Below, piece after piece: positions 1 through 4,267 of a stretch of 11,242 bases of DNA (its first letter is position 1; each line of letters starts with the position of its first letter). The notes beneath the pieces are model-generated. The model worked only from the letters and a program-made list of their open reading frames with translations, was not told where the DNA came from and searched no databases. Source of the DNA: an uncultured Sutterella sp. (GTDB lineage: Bacteria; Pseudomonadota; Gammaproteobacteria; Burkholderiales; Burkholderiaceae_F); the NCBI GenBank assembly GCA_900554675.1, contig USIM01000014.1, forward strand, positions 1-11,242. The letters are read 5' to 3'. The position numbers and the translations under genes are program-made.

Positions 1-1
1 A

Positions 2-19
2 GCTAACATTTGCTAACCT
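2..19. repeat. Short direct repeat gctaac, period 10
   Basis: The hexamer gctaac occurs at 2-7 and 12-17, one helical turn apart. The second copy runs into aacct, the core of the repeat pairs further right, so this may be an outlying member of that family. It sits at the window edge and only part of the array may be visible. Confidence 0.4.
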
Positions 20-124
20 ATTTTCAGGCAAAAGACATTTAAAAAACTTGAAACTTTTTGGGGCTGAAAAATGCGTTTATGTGTGCTTTAACCACGAGCG
101 AAGCACGTAAAAATCACAAAAGAG

Positions 125-144
125 AACCTGACAAAACCTGAAAT
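125..144. repeat. Paired 10-bp direct repeat, aacctga type
   Basis: aacctga starts at 125 and again at 135, exactly 10 bp apart. This is the first of four pairs in which a half-site beginning aacct is repeated one helical turn later. Confidence 0.6.
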
Positions 145-147
145 TTT

Positions 148-164
148 CCCTGCTTTAAGCAGGG
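148..164. repeat. Short hairpin ccctgct/agcaggg
   Basis: A 7-bp perfect stem (148-154 with 158-164) has a 3-nt loop. No T-run follows on either strand, so it is not an obvious terminator. It stands 26 bp left of the minus-strand terminator-like hairpin. Confidence 0.45.
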
Positions 165-186
165 ATGAAGCAGGCATTTATGCATT

Positions 187-215
187 AAAAAGCCCTATCC
201 AAAAAAGGTAGGGCT
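187..215 (-). terminator. Terminator-like hairpin read on the minus strand
   Basis: agcccta (191-197) pairs with tagggct (209-215). Two more G-C pairs follow across a bulged T, around an A6 loop. Read on the minus strand, the stem is followed by TTTT (complement of 187-190). There is no T-run on the plus side, so the terminator is oriented leftward. No minus-strand gene ending here is visible, so it would end either a small RNA or a long leader from the repeat region. Confidence 0.45.
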
Positions 216-345
216 AGGTTACCTGTGGACGCCCAATCCCACAATATGCTCATACCCAATAAAGGGCATGCTTCGGTGGAGCGACTTTCCGATCGTGATA
301 ACCTTGGTCAAGTATTCATTAAAACCGTGAAACTGTCAAAAACAG

Positions 346-431
346 AACCTATGAAAACCTATGGTTTTATCGTTAATCAAAACCTGCTAAAACCTGCTAT
401 TGCTCGCGCGTGAAAACCTCAAAAAACCTCA
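346..431. repeat. Three phased pairs of 10-bp direct repeats (aacct family)
   Basis: aacct starts at 346 and 356 (aacctatg twice), at 381 and 391 (aacctgcta twice) and at 415 and 425 (aacctca twice). Within a pair the period is 10 bp and the two copies match each other beyond the core, while different pairs differ. The gaps between pairs are 25 and 24 bp, so all six half-sites lie near the same face of the helix. Known elements with short phased direct repeats of this kind are arm-type binding sites of tyrosine integrases and plasmid iterons. Either would suit the position, and neither is proven here. Confidence 0.65.
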
Positions 432-596
432 GATTAACTTTTCTATAAAACTTAACTGTCTATTGCGTGGATTGTTTGCGATTTATTGAGTTAAGAAAGC
501 GAGAAATGTCAGATTTGTCCGATGCCATAAAAAGGAAATTTGTCTTCATTCATTAAACATTTTTAGCTTAGATATTCACGACACGACAAGAGGCCG

Positions 597-654
597 GCTA
601 TTCATTCAAAAGGCATTTTCTAGACACTTCGCGCGTAGGCGCGCGTGAGAAATG
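597..654. repeat. Compound hairpin repeat, copy 1
   Basis: After the shared lead gctattcat (597-605) comes an outer stem, 614-621 with 648-654 (one bulged T). An apical stem cgcgcg/cgcgcg (630-635 with 640-645) closes a tagg loop. Copy 2 at 884-946 keeps both stems and the tagg loop despite base changes. The strand of any RNA is unknown. With the loop read as tagg, the plus strand is the better guess. Confidence 0.6.
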
Positions 655-687
655 AACGCCATCGGACGTATAGCATCATAAATAGAG

Positions 688-766
688 AATCGAGAAAGAA
701 ACTAAGTGTCGTGCTTCCGACTTAGTTTTTCTCGTTGGCGCGTCCCTCAACGAAACTTTCTCGATT
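688..766. repeat. Nested inverted repeats, possible three-way junction
   Basis: An 11-bp perfect outer stem (aatcgagaaag 688-698 with ctttctcgatt 756-766) encloses two hairpins. The first is a 9-bp stem, aaactaagt (699-707) with acttagttt (720-728). The second is a 6-bp stem, tcgttg (732-737) with caacga (748-753). In an alternative fold, 691-696 extends the first hairpin by pairing with 729-734, which would break the outer stem. It could be an RNA switch, a small RNA or a protein-binding DNA structure. No product is recognised. Confidence 0.55.
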
Positions 767-777
767 GGTTTCATTGT

Positions 778-871
778 CTCATAAATATTGGTTCAAAGTC
801 TCTAGACCTAAGAACAATTCAGAGATAGAGGCTGGCACCGAAAGAAAAATTACGGTGATTTTGGCGAGCTT
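778..871. repeat. Diverged repeat, left copy (partner at 6739-6813)
   Basis: The ordered blocks cataaatattg (780-790), tcagaga (819-825) and gcgagctt (864-871) occur in the same order at 6741-6751, 6771-6777 and 6806-6813. Spacing differs between the copies, so this is either an old duplication bracketing the element or a shared promoter/leader architecture. Confidence 0.35.
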
Positions 872-883
872 ATAAAAAGACCA

Positions 884-946
884 GCTATTCATAAAAAAGG
901 GTATTTCTTAAACGTTCCGTGCGTAGGCGTACGCGCGTGAGGAATG
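884..946. repeat. Compound hairpin repeat, copy 2
   Basis: It begins with the same gctattcat (884-892). The outer stem is atttct (903-908) with aggaat (940-945), including one G-T. The apical stem is cgtgcg (918-923) with cgtacg (928-933) around tagg. Compared with copy 1, the third apical pair is T-A instead of C-G (both sides changed) and the fourth is G-T instead of G-C. A 4-nt insertion (934-937) follows the apical stem. Confidence 0.6.
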
Positions 947-1074
947 GACAGCACAAAATGAGATAAACCCTCTTTGGACAGGGCCTTATATGATAAAGTT
1001 AATCGCATGGGCGCGCACCTTTAGAAGTAGCTAACTAAAGGGGTTGATTGATAACCGTCTCGCCAATTAACGGC

Positions 1075-1112
1075 GCGCCTACCTAACAATATTCAGAGCG
1101 AGCGGTAGGGGC
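1075..1112 (+). promoter_or_regulatory. Hairpin that would cover the ribosome binding site of the next gene
   Basis: cctacc (1078-1083) pairs with ggtagg (1104-1109). After a G-G mismatch, 1075-1076 pairs with 1111-1112. The 3' arm contains the purine-rich taggggcgg that should serve as ribosome binding site for the ATG at 1119. Translation could therefore be controlled by opening of this stem. Confidence 0.4.
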
Positions 1113-1118
1113 GGATTT

Positions 1119-1418
1119 ATGAGTAATAACGATCCTTATGCATTTGATAAAGATGGAAATGCGTGGAAAGCTTTTAAATACAGAGAGCGATTAAGCATAC
1201 AAGAGTTTGCGGAAATACTTGGTAACTGTGATAACGATAATTGTTGTAGTGGTTTGAGCTCTGACTGGGAAGAGTACAGCAGAAGGGTTAATCCGTGGAT
1301 AAAAGTTTTATCTGAATCCATTATGGAAGAAAAAGTGTCGGATGACTATGGCACGCTAGCACCTAAGGACGTCGTGCAGTCAAATTCACTAGACCTTTAC
1401 GAAGACGTGCCGTTTTAG
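1119..1418 (+). CDS. Hypothetical protein, 99 aa
   Basis: I do not recognise this family. The ATG at 1119 follows a purine-rich taggggcgg (1106-1114) at normal spacing. The product is acidic (calculated by eye from many D/E), with a possible small helical segment at residues 22-36 (RERLSIQEFAEILGN) and a Cys-Cys pair in NDNCCSG near residue 42. There is no signal peptide or membrane helix, so it is probably cytoplasmic. The next gene starts 11 bp after its stop, so the two form one unit. Placed between a structured non-coding region and the AlpA/primase operon, it occupies what would be a cargo position in a satellite-like element. Function cannot be assigned. Confidence 0.65.
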   Translation: MSNNDPYAFDKDGNAWKAFKYRERLSIQEFAEILGNCDNDNCCSGLSSDWEEYSRRVNPWIKVLSESIMEEKVSDDYGTLAPKDVVQSNSLDLYEDVPF

Positions 1419-1429
1419 GACTGAAAGTT

Positions 1430-1969
1430 ATGACAAGATATCTTTATAGACTCGAGGGGCAATCGAGCAAATATGTTTATAACAAGCATAAAGATGAAAA
1501 AGACCGTTCTGATTTGGAATTTCCTGTTTCTGCCTTCCGTGCTTTCTGCAAAAGAAAGGGGATACCTTTTCCCCTTGATTCAGTCGAAGAAAATTTAAAT
1601 AATGAAGTCGATCATGGAACGATATCCACTCAATTCGAACAAAAGGAACAGGATGGACGGAGTGAAGTGGTCGATATTGAAAAGGTTGAGATTATTGAAG
1701 GGGTAACGGTTGGAGATATGAGGAAAATCTTTAATCGTGGCGCGCCTCTTGATGAGATTGTGCGGGTTTTGGTTGGTCACTCAAAACTTCCGAAAGATGC
1801 ACAAACAAAAGACAGATTAGATAAAGCGTTAAAAAATAGCGCAAAAAGGATTAAATGGGGAACGGATAAAAGTAATGAGATTTCTAATGTTCAGTTAAAA
1901 GGGGTAGACCTGTTATTTTTCCCGCCAACGAAGGGTGGCAGAAACAATACCAAAGACTACTCAATTTAA
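1430..1969 (+). CDS. Hypothetical protein, 179 aa
   Basis: Family not recognised. An AGGA at 1417-1420, overlapping the stop of the preceding gene, lies 9 nt ahead of the ATG, so translation is probably coupled. The N-terminal part (residues about 1-50, MTRYLYRLEG to FPLDSVEE) is basic and aromatic and includes FRAFCKRKGIPFPLD. A charged, low-complexity linker follows (about 55-80). The C-terminal half contains the helical EGVTVGDMRKIFNRGAPLDE and a lysine/arginine-rich stretch LDKALKNSAKRIKWGT that could contact nucleic acid. No catalytic motif is visible. The gene ends before a rho-independent terminator at 1990-2022, closing the unit with the 99-aa gene. It may be cargo or a regulator of the element. 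Confidence 0.7.
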   Translation: MTRYLYRLEGQSSKYVYNKHKDEKDRSDLEFPVSAFRAFCKRKGIPFPLDSVEENLNNEVDHGTISTQFEQKEQDGRSEVVDIEKVEIIEGVTVGDMRKIFNRGAPLDEIVRVLVGHSKLPKDAQTKDRLDKALKNSAKRIKWGTDKSNEISNVQLKGVDLLFFPPTKGGRNNTKDYSI

Positions 1970-1989
1970 AAAATTTTATGTGCAAGTTA

Positions 1990-2022
1990 AGGGGCACCCC
2001 GAAATAGGGTAGCCCCTATTTT
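1990..2022 (+). terminator. Rho-independent terminator after the 1119-1969 unit
   Basis: aggggc (1990-1995) pairs with gcccct (2012-2017), with a further ccc/ggg pairing inside, followed by attttc. It lies 20 bp beyond the stop of the 179-aa gene. A second small hairpin, agcct/aggct (2037-2050), followed by gattttc, and aaggg/ccctt (2062-2077), followed by TTT, may act as back-up stops. Confidence 0.65.
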
Positions 2023-2083
2023 CATGCCGGGTTACCAGCCTTTCTAGGCTGATTTTCATTTAAGGGGTTACTCCCTTTTTATC

Positions 2084-2123
2084 AAAACAGGGTCGACAGT
2101 TTCGCAAGGGTTCGCTCTGTTTT
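2084..2123 (+). repeat. Inverted repeat in the leader of the AlpA operon
   Basis: aaaacag (2084-2090) pairs with ctgtttt (2117-2123) around a 26-nt loop. It lies 80 bp ahead of the AlpA start, in what would be promoter or leader sequence, so it could be an operator or leader hairpin. No clear -35/-10 pair could be defined. Confidence 0.35.
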
Positions 2124-2203
2124 ATCGCAAAAAACATCTTCAAAATTCTCATAGCACGGCAACGAACACCGCCGTATTCATTAACTCTTAAAAGGATGAT
2201 TCT

Positions 2204-2455
2204 ATGAGCAATCAAAACCAATCATCGGCCATTGATGTGGCACAAATTCAACCCAAAGGCTTCGTACGTTTAAAGGCAGTTTGTGAACTGCTTGGATTGA
2301 GTAAGTCCACTGTGTGGAGCTTGTCTCGCAATGATCCGGCCTTCCCTAAGCCCGTGAAGATTTCCCCTAACTGTACCGCTTGGCGTGCTGATGAGCTTAA
2401 CGCTTGGATTGATAGCCGTGAGCGTGTGCAATTTAAGGGGGTACAAAATGCTTAA
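2204..2455 (+). CDS. AlpA-family phage regulatory protein, 83 aa
   Basis: This is a small DNA-binding protein of the AlpA/MerR-like winged helix group, typical of P4-like elements, where such proteins control transcription or assist excision. The helix-turn-helix lies at about residues 17-45 (RLKAVCELLGLSKSTVWSL). It is followed by the family hallmark FPKPVKIS and the closing W-R-A-D-E-L-N-A-W-I. The length is normal for the family. The start is supported by AAAGGA at 2191-2196, 7 nt before the ATG. It heads a tightly packed operon: its last 8 nt overlap the next ORF. A role as excisionase for an integrase outside the window, or as activator of the replication genes, is inferred from the family and not from this sequence. 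Confidence 0.9.
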   Translation: MSNQNQSSAIDVAQIQPKGFVRLKAVCELLGLSKSTVWSLSRNDPAFPKPVKISPNCTAWRADELNAWIDSRERVQFKGVQNA

Positions 2456-2879
2456 GGTAAAGAAAAAAGGGGCTTCCCTTGGTGTTATTGGTTTGCACTC
2501 GCCAAAGTATCTAACCAACAACGCCTACCTAGGTGGCCCCGCTGATCATAGTAAACCAATCAGCAATGACTTGCATAAGTCCGCAACGGACTGTAATATG
2601 TTTGCACCCGTTAGCGATAACGGTCGCAGTCTTGGCAGTCTGCTTTATTTCACTAGGCGATTACTCGCCATGCCTTTCATGGCGTTTTCTTTTTTGGCGT
2701 TTAATCGTACTCATGGCGTTAGTTTGCCCAAAACTTTGACGGGCGCGCCGTATGGGAACTCGAAAGAGTTGCTGTGTCCTAGTGTGCAGTCTGCCAACCT
2801 GTACGGCGTTGCTCACCCTCTTGGCAGGGGTGTGGGCTTCACGACTAACAATCCAACACTAGGAGAAAGCCATGAGTAA
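2448..2879 (+). CDS. Ash/Icd-like phage protein (tentative), 143 aa; sequence rich in RNA hairpins
   Basis: The ATG at 2448 lies within an 8-nt overlap with the AlpA stop and is preceded by aaggggg, and the ORF itself ends in an 8-nt overlap with the next gene. Translation coupling on both sides argues that it is read. The N-terminus is basic (MLKVKKKGASLG). A segment LLAMPFMAFSFLAFNRTHG near residues 69-87 resembles the central part of Ash/Icd-like ORFs found between AlpA and primase genes in P4-like elements. I rest that match on memory and position. The composition is odd for a globular protein (many S, N, G, P), and the DNA folds into a series of perfect short hairpins (separate entry). 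The region may therefore work as RNA as well as, or instead of, protein. A role in growth inhibition, as suggested by the Icd name, is not shown. Confidence 0.55.
   Translation: MLKVKKKGASLGVIGLHSPKYLTNNAYLGGPADHSKPISNDLHKSATDCNMFAPVSDNGRSLGSLLYFTRRLLAMPFMAFSFLAFNRTHGVSLPKTLTGAPYGNSKELLCPSVQSANLYGVAHPLGRGVGFTTNNPTLGESHE
2541..2832 (+). ncRNA. Chain of short hairpins inside the 143-aa ORF, candidate structured RNA
   Basis: Perfect stems follow one another: gctgat/atcagc (2541-2546 with 2559-2564); agtccg-caa-cggact (2578-2592); ccgtta-gcga-taacgg (2608-2623); ggcga-ttac-tcgcc (2656-2669); cgccatg/catggcg (2666-2672 with 2678-2684, exclusive with the previous one); aactc-gaaa-gagtt (2757-2770); and caccc/gggtg (2814-2818 with 2828-2832). 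Two loops, gcga and gaaa, are GNRA tetraloops. P4 phage makes an immunity RNA from a leader in its replication operon, so a regulatory RNA here has precedent. Homology to it is not claimed. Confidence 0.45.
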
Positions 2880-3249
2880 AGCTCTCAATGGTGCAAACTT
2901 TGCACAACTAAACAAATGTACAACCGTACAAAATTCTGAAATCTTTTCTGAAAACACCAAGCGATTAGTACCGCTTGCGGGTGTTATTTCTGCATTATCA
3001 AGCAACGATCCCAAGGTCGTGAGCCGTGCCAAAGAAGATTTAGGCGTGTTTAACGGGCAATTGGTGGGTATGTTGGGCGTTATTGCCCAATGCGTTTTAC
3101 GCGATAAGGAATATCACCTTGATCAGCACTTTTATGCTGACAATGAAACGGTTGCTCAATCTATTGACTTAGTGGCCGGCCTTCTCTCTGTTTCCCAAAA
3201 TCTTTCCGATCATTTGGATGAAATGAACAAGGGAGGCCGGAATGAGTGA
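2872..3249 (+). CDS. Hypothetical protein of the replication operon, 125 aa
   Basis: I do not recognise the family. The start is set by gagaaagcc ahead of ATG 2872 and by the 8-nt overlap with the previous ORF. Its end overlaps the primase start by 8 nt, so its dose is probably tied to the primase. From about residue 30 onward the protein is predicted mainly helical (LVPLAGVISALSS, LVGMLGVIAQCVL, SIDLVAGLLSVSQNLSDHLDEM), with regularly placed hydrophobics suggesting a helical bundle or dimer. There is no signal peptide, and the hydrophobic stretches are too short for membrane spans. The extreme 5' end contains a perfect 7-1-7 inverted repeat and an AATGTACA site (separate entries). It could be a primase accessory or copy-control protein, but this is only from context. 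Confidence 0.75.
   Translation: MSKALNGANFAQLNKCTTVQNSEIFSENTKRLVPLAGVISALSSNDPKVVSRAKEDLGVFNGQLVGMLGVIAQCVLRDKEYHLDQHFYADNETVAQSIDLVAGLLSVSQNLSDHLDEMNKGGRNE
2891..2905. promoter_or_regulatory. Perfect 7-1-7 inverted repeat at the 5' end of a gene
   Basis: gtgcaaa (2891-2897), c, tttgcac (2899-2905) is symmetrical around one base. It lies 20 nt inside the 125-aa gene and 10 bp before an AATGTACA site. The shape is that of a repressor operator, or an mRNA hairpin near the start codon. Confidence 0.4.
2913..2923. promoter_or_regulatory. AATGTACA site within the replication operon
   Basis: caaatgtacaa (2913-2923) matches the motif found around the parA/RHH operon. A related gtacaaaa follows at 2926. 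It is the only copy inside a coding region and lies next to a perfect inverted repeat. If the RHH protein binds these sites, it could also act on the replication operon. Confidence 0.35.
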
Positions 3250-4267
3250 TAGCCATCAAATGGGTATTTATCCAACACCCTTAGAGGCTTGTGAAGCCGT
3301 CAATGTTCAGTATGACGAGAGAAAGATCAACGGTCGCACTTGGTCAGTAATGAGCATTAAGGACGATCCTAAGGGTAAGAATGATGCTCGTATCGTTTGT
3401 TTTGAAAATGGTAAAGGGGGCATTGTTTGGAATTGGAAGGACAGCACTAATGCTATTTGGTTCGATGACTACAAAGACGGGAAAGAATTAACCAAGGAAG
3501 AAAAGAAAGCCATAGAACGCGAAAGAATGAAGGCGCGTGAGCGTTTTGAAGCTGAGGAAAGGGCTAAACATCAAAAGGCCTCTGATTGCGCTTTGACGCT
3601 CTTTAAACACGCGAAGCCTATCACTCAATCTCACCCCTATTTGGAGCGTAAGCACGTTAGGCCGGTGGAGAGTTTACGGGTTATTCCATACGGTGAGGCT
3701 TTCGAGATTTGGAAGGCGTACTACATGGATGCTTTCAATCAAACACCCAAGGGTATTTTTAGCTCCGGTGGTGAGTTAGCTCATTCTGATTTGTTGGTTG
3801 TTCCTATGCGCGGGGATATTTCCAACGTGCAAACAATCCAACTCATTGACGAAAAGGGTGGTAAGGCTTTCCTAAAAGGCGGTCGCATGAAGGGGGCTTA
3901 TTGGCAGTCTATGAGGTTGCCTGAGTTTGATCCGGCCTTTACTGAAACGATTGGAATAGGCGAGGGAGTGGCAACAGTCCTAAGCGTTGCTCGGGTCAAG
4001 GGCTTTCCCGTGGTGTCCGCTATGAACTGTGGAAATTTAGAAGCGGTGGCCAATGTGTTTAGGGCGCGTTTCCCCAAGGCAAACATCTTGATTTTGTCGG
4101 ATGTGGGCAATGGCGAAAAAGAGGCCTTAAAAGCGTCTCAAGCAGTCAAGGGGCGGTTAGCTATCCCAAAGTTTACGGACGCATTACGTGCCGAATTTAA
4201 GCGGATAACGGGGAAAGATAACCCAACGGATTTCAACGACTACTACTTAGCCAAGGGAGAGATTTAA
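3242..4267 (+). CDS. Toprim-domain primase, 341 aa
   Basis: This probably synthesises RNA primers for replication of the element. An N-terminal region (about 1-75) with FENGKGGIVWNWKD resembles the DNA-binding front part of phage/plasmid primases. A highly charged helix follows (about 80-115, KEEKKAIERERMKARERFEAEERAK). The segment SHPYLERKHVRPVESLRVIPYGE is typical of the DnaG/TraC-like core. The Toprim fold starts with IGEGVATVLSVA, catalytic glutamate E241, continues through FPVVSAMNCGNLEAV and reaches ILILSDVGNGE with D287. The second acidic residue of the usual D-x-D is glycine (G289), with E292 nearby. No zinc ribbon is visible. GGAGG at 3232-3236 precedes the ATG, which overlaps the previous stop by 8 nt. 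The ATPase gene follows with no gap. In P4 the primase and helicase activities are in one protein; here they appear split. Confidence 0.85.
   Translation: MSDSHQMGIYPTPLEACEAVNVQYDERKINGRTWSVMSIKDDPKGKNDARIVCFENGKGGIVWNWKDSTNAIWFDDYKDGKELTKEEKKAIERERMKARERFEAEERAKHQKASDCALTLFKHAKPITQSHPYLERKHVRPVESLRVIPYGEAFEIWKAYYMDAFNQTPKGIFSSGGELAHSDLLVVPMRGDISNVQTIQLIDEKGGKAFLKGGRMKGAYWQSMRLPEFDPAFTETIGIGEGVATVLSVARVKGFPVVSAMNCGNLEAVANVFRARFPKANILILSDVGNGEKEALKASQAVKGRLAIPKFTDALRAEFKRITGKDNPTDFNDYYLAKGEI

Larger units (their letters stand above)
1..1118. other. Gene-free left region with direct repeats and hairpins
   Basis: No ORF here has a credible start, ribosome binding site and protein-like composition. 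The stretch holds paired 10-bp direct repeats, several inverted repeats (83-88 with 101-106; 148-154 with 158-164; 451-457 with 489-495), two copies of a compound hairpin and a possible three-way junction, most listed separately. Such a dense non-coding block next to an AlpA/primase module suggests the integration or control region of a mobile element. No integrase or tRNA gene is recognisable, so the end of the element is not located. Confidence 0.6.

Noticed and set aside
225..413. 62-aa plus-strand ORF with a GTG start
   Set aside because: There is no ribosome binding site, the composition is unremarkable, and its second half is made of the aacct direct repeats. It is better explained as chance reading through repeat DNA.
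346..431. CRISPR array
   Set aside because: Repeats are about 8-9 bp with alternating 10 and 24-25 bp periods. Real CRISPR repeats are longer and near-identical, and no cas gene is present.
786..806. T-arm-like ggttcaaagtc, as in a tRNA 3' end
   Set aside because: The flanking bases do not pair as a T-stem and no acceptor stem or CCA end follows.
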